This document shows, piece after piece, positions 19,599 through 29,630 of a stretch of 64,000 bases of DNA (positions are counted from its first letter, which is position 1; each line of letters opens with the position of its first letter). Below the pieces are notes generated by a model. The model was not told where the DNA came from. It made no database searches and saw nothing but the letters and a program-made list of their open reading frames with translations. The DNA lies in NCBI GenBank assembly GCA_022606425.2, contig JAHDVF020001510.1:186001-250000 (forward strand), in the 5' to 3' direction. The stretch comes from Lepidostoma basale (Eukaryota; Arthropoda; Insecta; Trichoptera; Lepidostomatidae). The position numbers and the translations under genes are program-made.

Positions 19599-19948
19599 TT
19601 TGAATGTTTACAAATACTGGATTTTACCCATTGCGGGTTATCATTTTTAAGGATTAATTGTATCTCAATAGAGACGAAGATGCAAATTGGAAACAGAATA
19701 TGGTGGTCGAGGCGTTTACAGGATTTATGACCTGTGATTGGTTGGGTTAAGCGCACGCTTTATGTAATACAAAATTCCCCATTCCGCCCTTCTTACGACC
19801 ACCACGTCTGACAAATTTTTGGAAGATGTATAATATATATGCTACAATGTCAGACAACACTTCACATTTTTTAGTTCAATCTGCACTAGCGCCATCTAGT
19901 AAGATTGGATTAAGCATTAAGCAGAAAATCTTTACTAACGCAATTAGT
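19599..19948 (+). mobile_element. M element copy
   Basis: Starts with tttgaatgtttacaaatac, then acccattgcgggttatc, the atatggtggtcgagg block and the distal gcgccatctagtaag and cattaagcagaaaatc blocks. One of the more complete half-elements. Confidence 0.75.
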
Positions 19949-20104
19949 TTGACATTATTCTTAATATAGTTTGGACACGTGGAACACAGATGCGTTCTAT
20001 AGGGAAAATATTATTATGATAATCTAATGATTTCACTGATATCTTTTGCCGGATGATAAATTTTAATTAATGGTGAAATAAAATGATATTTTTAAAATAA
20101 GTAT

Positions 20105-20175
20105 GAGTATTTTCATTATTTCGACAGCAACCGGTATCGCCAGGCTGGCTGGCATCGTCAGACTTGGTACCAGCC
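20105..20175 (-). ncRNA. Hammerhead-like motif (HH-d)
   Basis: Minus strand: AGT, CTGACGA, extra T, helix II GCCAG/CTGGC, then GATACC where GAAACC is expected, then GGTTG. The core keeps A6, unlike the 6366 and 59996 copies, but the GAA box is mutated. Confidence 0.45.
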
Positions 20176-20197
20176 TGTTTTATTTCAATATTTATTA

Positions 20198-20470
20198 CGA
20201 AAGGGTCATTAAGATGGTTTGGACATTTGGGACAAATAGATGAAAATGTGTTAAAAAATATATATATTTAAAAGCAGTGCTAGGAGGCCAAAAAAGACAT
20301 GGCATGACCAAATAAATCAATAAAAAAAGGCAGCTTTGTTCGAATCGAAATAACCGACGAGCGTGTCACAGTATATGAATGTAGAAGAGGCGCGAGAGTC
20401 AGGATAGAACAGTGTGGCGGTCCATACTCTTTGGCTACCCTTGCTTGTAATGATGGTTGGTTAGTTAGTC
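20198..20470 (+). mobile_element. LINE-A2 3' end
   Basis: GSLRWFGHLGQID-like start, then a degenerate A2 block with gtagaagaggcgcgag, ending in a (TTAG)n-like tail. Confidence 0.75.
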
Positions 20471-20689
20471 ACTTAGAAAAAAGGGCGTTAACACAGTGAA
20501 ATTCCATTGTGACGATTTTTTCATCATTAATTAAAACATTGTTGTTTTCACGATATAAACATGCCGAGACTATTAAAAAAGTAGAATAAAATTAAATATA
20601 ACATTACGAAGATTTAATTTTAAAAATATATTTTCATTTTTCGCAAAGCAATTTGATCTCAGAGGTGACACGGTTTAGAAAAGAGGTTG

Positions 20690-20890
20690 CTCTATATACC
20701 GGCATAACCATTTTATGTAAATTTCACGTCACGCCGCTGGAAGAGTCTCCTCGAGGCTGCTGGCGGCACGGTCACGCCACGTGAACCCCCCGGCCCGACA
20801 GCGTGACCCGAACGAGTCGGTCGTGTCCCTTGCCTTTGGATCAGAGACGCGGAAGGGACAGGTAACGAGATATTGGATGACAAATCAGAC
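20690..20890. other. GC-rich island with donor-like site
   Basis: About 150 bp of GC-rich sequence bounded by AT-rich DNA, ending gggacag/gtaacgag (possible donor at 20860/20861). On + one frame is open from about 20716 (ISRHAAGRVSSRLLAARSRH) through the donor, without a start codon. Could be a non-coding first exon, an internal exon or a promoter island. Confidence 0.3.
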
Positions 20891-20924
20891 AATACTCAAT
20901 AGCCCAATAATAAAATGCTTATCG

Positions 20925-21335
20925 GACTAACTACGCTCAGAGTGCGGCGGTGTACCGGACGTGCGACATGTACAATAAGTGCTTTAATACCATCGATGTA
21001 TTCCATCTTAATGAAAGTGATTTTAAAAAAATAATTGGAGCAACCCTTCGGGGCGAATGAAACTAGTTACTCTATTTTTTATTTTCTTGTCTTTTTCTTT
21101 GTTTACATTTAAAAATTATATTTCATCTTTAATTATTCATTATTACTAATACTGCTAGTTTTCTCTTTAACATATCAAAGTGTTACTTTATTCTTCTTAT
21201 ATATTTAACGTTATGTCCGTTGTTAGATAATATTTGTGGTAGCATGTAATTGGCCTTGTTTTGTTGTCTCTGTGTGTTTATATTCATATACTGTAATTGC
21301 TGTTTGTTACCCTCAACAATAAAAAATAAAAAATA
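20925..21335 (+). mobile_element. LINE-E 3' end with UTR
   Basis: YRTNYAQSAAVYRTCDMYNK, then FNTIDVFHLNESDFKKIIGA and TLRGE with a stop. The AT-rich UTR and ataaaaaataaaaaataat tail follow. It preserves the intact end of the LINE-E protein. Confidence 0.7.
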
Positions 21336-21387
21336 ATAAAAATATCTAAAAAGGTAAAAAGACACAAGTTTAAATATTTAAGTAAAC

Positions 21388-21487
21388 TAACTAACCATCA
21401 CGCCGTCTTTCCGAAGGGGTAGGCAGAAATAATGGACTGCCACTCTTTTATTTCCTGACATACTTCCCTCGCTTCCTCAATATTCGA
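21388..21487 (-). mobile_element. LINE-A1 3' terminal fragment
   Basis: AACT-type tail and about 90 bp of terminal block, cut off where LINE-C begins. Confidence 0.8.
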
Positions 21488-21860
21488 AGCAGCTTCGAAG
21501 AGACGGGTTTCTCATAACCCATTATTTTGATTAATTAGGGGATATTTTAAAAACTCAGCCGTGCTGGAGGGTGTAGGTCTTTTTGTTCCCGACATATCTC
21601 CGACAGCGCCAGCATAGATTGTTGTTCTTTCTTCCGGCCGCAAGAAACAACCTGCCTCTAATAACGCCGGTTGGAAGAGCAATCAGTCTGCTGAACAAGA
21701 TTACCTCGGAGATCGAAGTCTTTCATATTAGTGAAAGTACGTTCAGAAGAAAAATACTCTTAACTTTAGAGAGTATCTTGTCTTCCTAAAGTTGAACCAT
21801 CTCTCATGCGTTCCTGATTCTTTACCCTTTCTCAAATAGATGCCTTAAACTGTTATTATG
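21488..21860 (+). mobile_element. LINE-C 3' part
   Basis: Encodes fragments of the LINE-C C-terminus. Frame 21583-21789 gives LRQRQHRLLFFLPAARNNLP, then TPVGRAISLLNKITSEIEVF, HISESTFRRKILLTLESILS. The tail region (caaatagatgccttaaactg) is truncated before the (GATTT)n repeat. Confidence 0.8.
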
Positions 21861-21865
21861 TTATT

Positions 21866-22265
21866 TTTTGTGAATGTATACTTATACTTGTATACGAATC
21901 CTGGATTTTCACCCGTGGTGGGTGGTTAATTCAAATTTAATTGTATCTCGATAGAGACGAAGACACAAACTGGAAACTGAATATGGATGATCAAGGTGTT
22001 TACAGGACTTATGATCTGTCATTGGTTGGGTTAAGCGCACGCTTTATGTAATTACAACATTCCCCATTCCACCTTTGTTTTTATGATCATGCATGATAAA
22101 TTTTTGGAAGTTGTATATATACTCCAAATCTATACTTATCTTCACGTGTCATATTCAGTTTCCAGTTTGCGTCTTCGTCTCTATCGAGATACAATTAAAT
22201 TTGAATGAACCACCCACCATGGGTGAAAATCCAGGATTCGTATACAAGTATAAGTATACATTCAC
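21866..22265. mobile_element. M foldback element
   Basis: Left end (gaatgtatacttatacttg, cacccgtggtgggtgg, tatctcgatagagacgaag) is repeated as its complement at 22147-22265. The gaatatggatgatcaagg and cattggttgggttaagcg blocks lie between. Resembles 6505 with a longer interior. Confidence 0.75.
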
Positions 22266-22350
22266 ACTCTTCTTCCATCCTTATTTTGACAGTTCCATGG
22301 TTTACTTCTATACATAAGAGTCGACACAAGAACACCATTGTGCATGAAAT
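22266..22350 (-). mobile_element. LINE-A fragment
   Basis: Minus strand covers the MHNGVLVSTLMYRSK.WNCQ-like segment only. Confidence 0.55.
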
Positions 22351-22354
22351 GTTG

Positions 22355-22560
22355 AAATATTTATATTGACAACCTTCGAAAGAGTGGGAACAGCTATGAC
22401 TGCCAAAACGAAAGTCCCGCGTTCGAATCCCGGCGATGGCAGTGTGATTGTCACACTGTCTTTGGTCTGGTGCAGAATCCACGTGACAATAAAATGGGAA
22501 TAGATTTGGTAGCTATCCCATGTCATGAGAATCAATATATTGTAATAATAATAATAATAA
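22355..22560 (+). mobile_element. SINE S1
   Basis: tRNA-like head with a B box (gcgttcgaatcccgg), then gcagtgtgattgtcacactg, a body with cacgtgacaataaaatggg and an (AAT)n tail at 22542-22560. Confidence 0.75.
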
Positions 22561-22604
22561 TCGTTTAAACCCAATTACTGTATACAATTTATTTTAGCTA
22601 TTAT

Positions 22605-22780
22605 AATAATAATAATAATAATAATATGCTAACTTTTAAAGCGCCGTTTTTGTGATGTAATCACCTCAAGGGCGCATTAAGACGTGTCTTAAATCTAAAA
22701 ATCTAAATGTGACCGCTTAAAAAGCGATCGGTTAAAAAGTATAAATGTTTAAATTGGGTATGAAATATGAAAAAGATGTG
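22605..22780 (-). mobile_element. CR1/L2-like 3' UTR fragment
   Basis: (ATT)n tail and UTR only (ctaacttttaaagcgccg, cacctcaagggcgcatt). No coding part. Confidence 0.7.
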
Positions 22781-22862
22781 TATACCCTTTACATCGATTT
22801 GGCTCGCGCTGTAATGATATAAATAGCGATTTAAGAAAATAATAATAATAATTTAATTTATT
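22779..22862 (+). mobile_element. SINE S1, 3' part
   Basis: catcgatttggctcgcgctg and the (AAT)n tail, joined to the CR1-like fragment; the head is missing. A similar headless piece lies at 24530-24605. Confidence 0.6.
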
Positions 22863-23190
22863 ATACTAGGTAGAAAACCTTCCACTAGTTTATTCGATAG
22901 ATTAACTTTAAACAAATTACAAACATGCAAAGAAAGGAATTTGTTTCTGTTTGAGAACATATTGTACAACTATAGGATGGAATCACTTTTTGACGCGGTG
23001 GTTTACTGTTTATTTAGGAAAGAGGCAAAATGTGATGTCGTGATGCTTTAAATAAAAGGTTAAAGAGGTTAACTTGGTTTCCTGCGATGGTAAGGTTAGG
23101 TCATAATACTTGGGAGAATAATCACGATGCTTAGAAGCGAAAGAGAAAACTTTAAGCTAAACACAAGACTTTCATTAATGTTGTTATTTG
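22863..23190. other. No gene recognised
   Basis: Low-complexity AT-rich sequence with no consistent frame. Confidence 0.35.
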
Positions 23191-23330
23191 AAATTTCATG
23201 GTAAAAGTTTAATTTAAATAATAAACATTTTGTAAATAATCTTTAATAATATTTAAAATAGTCAAAATCCACTGATGTTCGTGTCTTCCGGCAGCTCACT
23301 GACACCTTATGGTCTCCAGATTCCAGATAT
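23190..23330 (+). repeat. Repeat shared with 39478-39720
   Basis: tgttatttgaaatttcatgg and aaaatccactgatgtt occur in the same order at both sites. Family unknown. Confidence 0.6.
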
Positions 23331-23429
23331 CCACATACACATATTAAAAAGATTTTTACATTTTCATACTCGTATTATTTTCATTATTTACAAGACTTTC
23401 ATTTGTAATTTCTTAATTCAATTTATTGA

Positions 23430-23645
23430 TGACTTTAGTGGCAGAGTGATTCTAGCCACTCTGAGCTCTGGCAGTCAGAGATCTAGCTCTGACTGCCATA
23501 CTGAAGGCCCCGGGTTCGATTCCCGGCGATGGCAGTGTGATTGTCACACTGTATTCGGGCTGGTGTAGAAATCACGTGACAAAAAAATGGCGATAGATCA
23601 GCAACCTATCACATGTCATGAGAATCAATATAATAGTAAAAACCA
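23430..23645 (+). mobile_element. SINE S1 with duplicated head
   Basis: Carries gtggcagagtg (A-box-like), an extra partly palindromic stretch agctctggcagtcagagatc, then the B box cgggttcgattcccggc and the gcagtgtgattgtcacactg block. The head appears expanded by local duplication. Confidence 0.75.
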
Positions 23646-23879
23646 ATTGTATATAGAAATTGGTTTCAAACGACCTATGCGTGCATGACACAATGTATGA
23701 ATGTTGAGAACAGATAAGGTGCTTTGTCTTAGCCACGGGCAGCTCCATGGATCACGACCCTCATCAGTGAGTGAAGGAAGAAAGAAATAGAAGAAACGAA
23801 AATATCACGTTTTTGATTGCGTGGACAGCTTTATTTATATATTTTTTTTAAATGGACTGAGACGAAAAAATTCACCTGC

Positions 23880-24192
23880 ACGATTCTCGTGAATATCCGA
23901 AATGTCGGCCAAAAGAAAAGTTGTGAAAAAAAATAAAGAGTTCACACCATTGTGTGGTGCGGCGGGCAGGTATATTTGCGCGGTACAATATCCGACAATT
24001 AATTTGATTCTCATTACGGCCGGCATTGTTTGGGCCAAGGACCGGTTCCGTGCGAGCCATGCCATGCACCGCGGCCGATCCATTCGAGCCGCGGTAAAAC
24101 GAGAGGTAAAAGGCGTGGGAGAATGCAAACAGCTCCGCATTATTCTACATTCCGGACAGCTGGAGCGGTGTCCCTTCTATTTTCTAACTAAC
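23880..24192 (+). CDS. Candidate ORF, probably conserved non-coding
   Basis: A 97-codon frame at 23902-24192 (MSAKRKVVKKNKEFTPLCGA, YICAVQYPTINLILITAGIV, GECKQLRIILHSGQ) lies in a GC-rich patch. The last residues FLTN come from a LINE-A tail, so the annotated end is not a natural stop. The minus strand also has long open frames. More likely a non-repetitive, possibly conserved element than a finished gene. Confidence 0.2.
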
Positions 24193-24290
24193 TAACCAAC
24201 CATCGAACTTTTTCCACGGAAGGATAGGCGGAGAGGATGGACCGCCATACCGCCCTGTCCGGACACACTCTCAAGCATCCTATAACCATC
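24184..24290 (-). mobile_element. LINE-A 3' terminal fragment
   Basis: AACT-type tail and a degenerate terminal block (CVRTGRYGGPSSPPI-like on minus). Confidence 0.6.
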
Positions 24291-24670
24291 CCATAGTTAT
24301 AACAGAGCAAGGGGGCATATATTATTTTATGCCCCAAATTGCCGCACAGAGGCCCTTCGAAGTTCTCGTATATTGAAAGCGGTTCGTCTCTTAAATGGGG
24401 TTGCAAAAGAGATAGACCTCTTTGGATGCAATTATGGCGAATTCGTTAATACCCTTACGATAAAGGCAGCAAGCAAATAACTGGCTTTTCCTATTCATAA
24501 GGTTCTATGTGTGTTTCCTTTGATATTCTTTTTTTTCACCCATTACATTGATTTGGCTCGCGCTGTAATGATGTAAGGAGTTTTTTTAACAAAATAATAA
24601 TAATCCTCTACAATAATACATCGTAACATTCAATTTCATCGATTTATCCGACATCGAATTTGTTTTTTTA
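24291..24670. other. No gene; headless SINE S1 piece
   Basis: 24530-24605 holds the S1 3' body (acattgatttggctcgcgct and AAT tail). A patch at 24310-24420 resembles 2630-2690 weakly (tgccgcacag). Nothing else stands out. Confidence 0.35.
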
Positions 24671-24671
24671 A

Positions 24672-25125
24672 CTTCTTCATCTAATTCTTAGTGTAGGCCT
24701 AATGGCCTGTTTCTTAAGAGGAATTGGCCTCCTGCGAAGTCAAATCCCATCTATCGATCCATCTCTTTGGTGGTCTGCCCGGGGGTCGTCTACCTTGGGA
24801 CTGGCCGCGCCACACGATGAAGTGGAGTCTGGATGGATCCATTCTCCTCACGTGTGCATACCAGTATCTTCTCCTTTGCCTTCCCCACTTAACGACATCC
24901 TCGTCCTCGCATATCTCCCTTATCTGTGTATTCCTTATCCTTTCTTGCGACGTCTTGTCAGATATATTTCTGAGCGTCTTCATTTCTGACAGTCTAAGCG
25001 CGTTTTTTGTGATTGCGGTGTCCGCTCTGCACTCGATCCTATATGTCATGTGCGACTTCTCTTTGCCGTCCACGGTCTCCAAGTCAGCAGTCTTCTTGTC
25101 CATTTTTCATCTGAGCTTCTGGCTA
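24672..25125 (-). mobile_element. LINE-B 3' end
   Basis: Minus-strand frame 24714-25103 reads ITKNALRLSEMKTLRNISDK, IREICEDEDVVKWGRQRRRY, WYAHVRRMDPSRLHF, RRPPGRPPKRWIDRW and LTSQEA, the full LINE-B C-terminal domain. Better preserved than 12140. Confidence 0.85.
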
Positions 25126-25169
25126 TGTGACCCTCTAAAATTGACATTTTAGAGTCGCCACCCGGTGGA

Positions 25170-25698
25170 TGATGTCAGTTAGTTGGTTAGTTATTATAAA
25201 TATCAGAGAAAGCCAATATATATAAAAAAAAACAGGTCAATGTCTCCATAGATATCATAAATATAATAACCAATTTCTTGTGGAAGTTTCAAATTATAAA
25301 TGTGAAGGATTTTCAACAACTTGCCATACACAAAAAATAAAATCTAAGTCAATTAAAACGTGTTTAAAGTGTTAACCTAACATTACATTGTACAACAAAA
25401 AAAAAGTTAAATCTACGAAGATGGCAGTTGCGCCATTTCAGTATAATCTCTAGCTATCATCGTGTCAACTAATGGCAGGATTACAGTCGGCTCTGAACAG
25501 AGATTACGCAGCATCATCGCAACACATGAGAGACGGATCAGTCAGCTGTTGCACAGTCAGCATCTCCATCTAGGGACAGTGGGCGCGGCCTCGCCGAGTT
25601 TTATAACTGTGAAAGTACAATCCGTCACGTAATACCAGAAAAGAAACTGAAATCTCAGCGATAGATCGAATGCGTTTCGCTTTTTTTTATTATAAATT
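25170..25698. other. No gene recognised; GC-richer patch
   Basis: 25420-25650 is moderately GC-rich (gggcgcggcctcgccgag at 25583) but its frames are interrupted on both strands. Possibly an unidentified repeat or regulatory patch. Confidence 0.3.
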
Positions 25699-25832
25699 TA
25701 ACTAACGAACTAACCATCACGCCGTCTCCCCGAACATTGTTTTTTTCTTGACATATTTCTCCCGCTTCTTCAACATTCATACATGGTGTCGTGCACGTAC
25801 GTCGATTTTTCCGACTCCTCACTTGGCGACAT
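25699..25832 (-). mobile_element. LINE-A1 3' terminal fragment
   Basis: Tail aactaacgaactaacc, then terminal block with a small deletion at the conserved ggggtaggcag segment. Confidence 0.75.
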
Positions 25833-26085
25833 TTATTATTATTATTATTTTGTTGAATCGCTCTTTACATCACGACAGCAAGAGCCAAATCGATGTAAAG
25901 GGTATTATAGCTATCACAGTGATAGCTATAATACCCTTTACGGTAGCTAATCAATCGCCATTTCATTGTCACGTGAATTCCACACCAGACCAAAGACAGT
26001 GTGACAATCACACTGCCCTCGCCGGGAATTGAACCCGGAACCTTCGGAGTGGCAGTCAATGTACCAACCACTCGGCCACGAAGGA
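25833..26085 (-). mobile_element. SINE S1, best full-length copy
   Basis: Read on minus: an A box TGGCCGAGTGG (exact match to TGGCNNAGTGG), a B box GGTTCAATTCC, the 'cagtgtgattgtcacactg' block, the gacaatgaaatggcgattg body and the (AAT)n tail. This gives the RNA polymerase III promoter of the family. A 45-bp palindrome interrupts the body at 25896-25940. Confidence 0.85.
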
Positions 26086-26094
26086 ATTTAATAT

Positions 26095-26300
26095 TTGATA
26101 TACTTAGGAAATCAAAAATAACTTTGTTTAATCCACAAAATACATATTTTTTTAAATCTTAAAAAACACGACATCTTAGGGAGGACACCTCCATCTTCAG
26201 GTGTAAAAATATAATAAAAACTAAACAAAGAAAAACTCATATAAAAACGCATTTAAAATTCGATACAATAATTCAAATTTAAAAATTAATCTTGGCTATT
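26095..26300 (-). mobile_element. HH-b repeat
   Basis: Antisense copy with flank caaaaataactttgtttaat, a damaged hammerhead at 26165-26207 (CTGAAGA and GGAGG kept; the CGAAACATGTC block mutated) and the tataaaaacgcatttaaaat tail. Confidence 0.6.
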
Positions 26301-26502
26301 TGTTATAAATACTAATAATCATTTTTTTATTATTATAGTAAGAGCTAATAAATAATATTAATACATGATGATAATATAAAAAAATATTATTTAGAAAAAA
26401 CATACATTTGTAAAGACATAATTTATATAGAAATTAATAAATTATTAATTTGCATATGATTGGGAATGGGAGCTTGGAAGATTAAATGTAGAGAAAGTAA
26501 AA
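26301..26502. other. AT-rich spacer
   Basis: Near-pure A/T sequence, nothing recognised. Confidence 0.4.
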
Positions 26503-26678
26503 ACTAACTAACTAACCATCACGCCGTCTCCTCGAAGGGGTAGACAGAAATAATGGACTGCCTTCTTTCCTGACATATTTATCTCGCAACCTCAACATTC
26601 ATACATCTGTGTCATGCACGCGCGTCGATTTCTCTGACTCCTCACATGGCCGACATTCAATATTTGATTTATTTGATT
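26503..26678 (-). mobile_element. LINE-A1 3' terminal fragment
   Basis: Tail aactaactaactaacc and terminal block back to the NQIL region. Confidence 0.8.
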
Positions 26679-26689
26679 TTGAGAAAGTA

Positions 26690-26895
26690 TTTAAGGAGAA
26701 ATTAAATAAGAGGAGGAGTTTTTATATGAGTCTTTTTTTGTTTAGTTTATATTATTATATTTTTACACCTGAAGATAGGTATCCTCCGAAACATGTCATG
26801 ATTTTAAATATTTTTTTAATAATTAGTGGATTAAACAAAGTTTTTTTCAATTTCCTAACTATATTACTATGGAATTTCACAATGCTAATGCCTTA
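26690..26895 (+). mobile_element. HH-b repeat with hammerhead at 26764-26801
   Basis: ACAC-CTGAAGA-T, shortened helix II (AGG/CCT), GAAAC, AT, GTC, ATGA. Downstream the flank tggattaaacaaag, tttcaatttcctaa, atggaatttcac matches the 29631 copy. Confidence 0.6.
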
Positions 26896-26949
26896 GCGAT
26901 CAATAACATAAATATTGCATTAAATAATGATTTCTTGAGATGAAAGACG

Positions 26950-27160
26950 TATAATCTCTCTAATGTGCTTAGCCAGGAATGTAATGTGCGAATCGGATTT
27001 CCTCCGAGGTCCACGTTGTATGTGGCGGTTAAGCCTTTGGTGTGCCGCTTTCCCGCATTTTCCGCAAACGTACGTACTGCACAATAAGCGTACGGCACAA
27101 TACTCAAAATTGCCAACAGCTGTTAATCACCGCGTATCCTGCCAACATGGCGGCTTATAA
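26950..27160. other. GC-richer patch, possible exon
   Basis: Open frames exist on both strands (minus 26877-27116 contains CAVRTFAENAGKRHTKGL; plus 26963-27160). No splice evidence separates them. Ends next to a LINE-A tail scrap at 27205-27240. Confidence 0.2.
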
Positions 27161-27281
27161 TAATTAAATATTTCATTTTGTTTTCACGTAATAATACACA
27201 AACATAACTAACAAACTAACCATCACGCCGTCTCCCTTTCAAAATTTGATTCATAGATAATATTAAATGTTAAATAATAAT

Positions 27282-27998
27282 AAAATGGCAGTGCACAATG
27301 GTGTTCTTGTATCGACCCTTACGTATGGAAGCGAAGAATGAAACTGGCAAAAGTAGAGTAGAGTAAATCCAGAAGAAATGAGATCTCCTAGACGTATGTG
27401 TGTATATACTCTGTGTATGATAGTGTCGAATGAAAATACAGTAGACGCTCTCTTAACCGGCGCCTCTTTAACCGTCCCACCGATTTAACCGACCTCTTCT
27501 AGGCCTACTTATAAAAAATGGAGTGATTTGTGGCTTTTTCCTGAACATATTTCTTACAGTTTGTGAAATATTAATTTTTAATGTGTGAGTTTCTAATACA
27601 GAATGAAAGTTCTGTTTTTTAATGTTTTTCACTACTTTTTCTTTAACCGGCTTTTTCGTTATCCCATCGGTCCCATTAAGGCCGGTTAAGAGAGCGTCTA
27701 CTGTATAAGATGTGCTATGATGGTGCTATGAACAAAATAATGAAAGGATTATTAAGATGGTGTGGACACATGGAAAGTATGAATGAAGAAAGAATGGTAA
27801 AAAAATTATATGTTAACGATGTAATGGAACTAAAAACTGAAGAAGACCGAGAAAAACGTGGCACAATCAAATAAATCAAATTTTGAATGTCGGCCACGTG
27901 AGGAGTCAGAGAAATCGATGCGCGTGCATGACACGATGTATGAATGTTGAGGAAACGAGAGAAATTTCAGGAAAGAAAAGTGTGGCGATCCATTCTTT
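27282..27998 (+). mobile_element. LINE-A1, interrupted by pogo-like MITE
   Basis: 27282-27438 covers KMAVHNGVLVSTLTYGSEE and the following block. 27704-27998 covers the MNKIMKGLLRWCGHM region to the gtgtggcgatccattctt block. The final terminal segment and tail are missing. Removing the MITE and one TA restores a continuous LINE-A1 sequence. Confidence 0.85.
27439..27703. mobile_element. Pogo/Tigger-like MITE, 265 bp, TSD TA
   Basis: Perfect 23-bp terminal inverted repeats starting CAGTAGACGCTCTCTTAACC, flanked by TA on both sides (27437-27438, 27704-27705). CAGTA...TTAACCGG ends with a TA target are typical of pogo/Tigger elements. The interior has repeated ttaaccg motifs and no ORF. Confidence 0.9.
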
Positions 27999-27999
27999 A

Positions 28000-28303
28000 T
28001 ATAATAATAATAATAAATTGGATAATTTATAGAGCACCATTTTTATGAATTACATTCTATCACTTCTCCCAAATCGTATTTTAAAAAACATTATTCGATG
28101 TCATTCATCCTAATTTTGCCATGTTTCAATGCACACACAATTGTTGGCATCAAAACTCCATTGTGTATCACAGAAAATAACTCTCTTCAACGTGTATGGT
28201 TATAATTATATGTCGTTTGGCAGCTAAAAAAAAACAACGTAATTAAGTTTAGACAAAAAAAAACCTCTGCGCAAGCGAGAATAGACGCCGCGAGAGTCAT
28301 CAA
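28000..28303. other. Intron start of the 28316 gene; no other feature
   Basis: If the donor at 28316/28315 (minus) is real, this is the 5' part of intron 1. A mixed AT-rich sequence with an (AAT)n run at 28003 and no exon-like frame. Confidence 0.35.
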
Positions 28304-28315
28304 TCATAACGTTAC

Positions 28316-28975
28316 CTTGACTTTTTTAGGCTGGATGGCCTTCAGCTCGGCATTCCTAGTGGTCTCTGCCCTCTCTGTGATCTGCCTTCCCTCTGCTCTC
28401 CTTGTCAATTCTTGCGGGACACTCTGCTCTTCGCCTCTGGAGAGTGTAGTAACCTTTCTGACTATCCTTGTCGTAATCCTTCTAGTACCGTTTTCGTTCT
28501 TTCTAGAAACCTTTGTCGACTCCAGCGAAGATCCAAGAACTTCTGTAGACAGTCTCTTTTTAGTGTAGATAGATTGGAGACTATCATCTTCGTAAGACTT
28601 GTATGGAGCTGTGGCCATCGCTTTAGACTCGTCGAATTCGAAATGCGTTTGATTTCCATCGTGTACGACTCTTCCACCATAAGTTTCACCTGTTCCTTTA
28701 TATCCAGGGTAATTCCCGTCGTATACTGTGGAAGTCTTGGTCAGACTGTCACGAAGGCTTCTCGGTAGTGATGCGAGATTCAGGCTCGTTGTTATCGGTG
28801 GCCCCGTCTTTTTAAGGCTGGATTTTAAAGGTTTCGAAGTGCTCGGCAGCGTCTGGGAGTACTGTGGATTCTGATGGTAACCGTTGTCATTCTCGTTCTC
28901 TAGCGTCGCCTGGACGAACAGGCGTTTGTTCACTCCCGAACCCTGGGAGTCCTTCACGAAGCGGTACATCGACAT
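28316..28975 (-). CDS. Host gene, first coding exon
   Basis: A 220-codon open frame on minus from ATG at 28975 with A at -1 and G at -3, ending AAG/GTAACG at 28316/28315, a good splice donor in phase 0. Read-through would stop three codons later, supporting splicing. It begins MSMYRFVKDSQGSG and is rich in Ser, Thr, Lys and Arg with no hydrophobic span, so a soluble, mostly disordered N-terminus is predicted. Notable segments are SLKKTGPPITTSLNLASLPR, VVHDGNQTHFEFDESKAM and a basic TRRITTRIVRKVTTLSRGEE. The last recalls basic regions of cytoskeletal or junctional scaffold proteins, but I cannot name the family. GC content is far above the flanks. The remaining exons should lie at lower coordinates on minus; none was identified with confidence. 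This is the only clear host coding exon over 600 bp in the window. Confidence 0.8.
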
Positions 28976-29030
28976 TTCGAGCTATTTTATTGGCATATTC
29001 ACAAATAGAACGCTCTTCGTCGATAGACAT
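28887..29030 (-). promoter_or_regulatory. Upstream ORF overlapping the host start
   Basis: In the presumed 5' UTR, an ATG at 29030 opens a 47-codon frame (MSIDEERSICEYANKIARN, then VPLREGLPGFGSEQTPVRP) that runs past the main ATG in another frame and stops at 28887-28889. If transcribed, it would reduce initiation at 28975. Whether the transcript includes 29030 is unknown. Confidence 0.45.
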
Positions 29031-29194
29031 TCGTAACTCGATTTAACACGATTTCACAACACCTCTTTAAATGGCACAGAACACGGTTATTTATTAACAC
29101 GAAATACTACGAAACACTGTGAATTAAATAAATTATTTTATTTATACGTATATGCGATTTCATTCCGCGTTTAAAATTAAAATAAACGACATAT

Positions 29195-29490
29195 CGAATG
29201 TATACAAATACTTGTAGACAAATACTGGATTTTAACATTGCGGGTAAATCATTTTTAAGGATTAATTGTATCTCAATAGAGACGAAGATGAAATTGTTTT
29301 CTGGGAAGAGAATATGGTGGTCGAGGCGCTTACAGGACTTGCGAATGGAAATGGGGAATGTTGTTAACATAAAGCGATCGCTTAACCCAACCAATGACAG
29401 GTCATAAGTACTGTAAACGCCTCAACCACCATATTCTGTTCCCAGGAAACAATTTACATCTTCGTCTCTATTGAGATGCGATTAATTCTT
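29195..29490. mobile_element. M foldback element
   Basis: Left arm (gaatgtatacaaatacttg, gtatctcaatagagacgaag, gaatatggtggtcgagg) and right complement (cctcaaccaccatattctg, catcttcgtctctattgag) enclose a short centre. Close upstream (on minus) of the 28975 exon. Confidence 0.8.
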
Positions 29491-29570
29491 ATAAATAAAC
29501 GAATTTAAAATTAGATATACTTTGTAAATAACTTTGTTTAATCCACAAAATATTAAAATAAAACACGACA

Positions 29571-29609
29571 TGTTTCGGAGGATACCTTCATCTTCAGGTG
29601 TAAAAATAT
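29571..29609 (-). ncRNA. Hammerhead ribozyme-like motif (HH-b)
   Basis: Minus strand: ACAC, CTGAAGA, extra T, helix II GAAGG/CCTCC with one A-C mismatch, GAAAC, AT, GTC, GTGT. Helix I ACAC/GTGT pairs fully. Confidence 0.65.
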
Positions 29610-29630
29610 AATAAAAATATTTATATTTTT

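Noticed and set aside
25990..26085. tRNA genes at SINE S1 and S2 heads
   Set aside because: A and B boxes are present, but no full cloverleaf is apparent and the heads are always joined to the same non-tRNA body and tail in several copies.
28317..28768. Plus-strand ORFs over the host exon
   Set aside because: The minus frame is longer, has a good start and ends at a splice donor; the plus frames are shadows.
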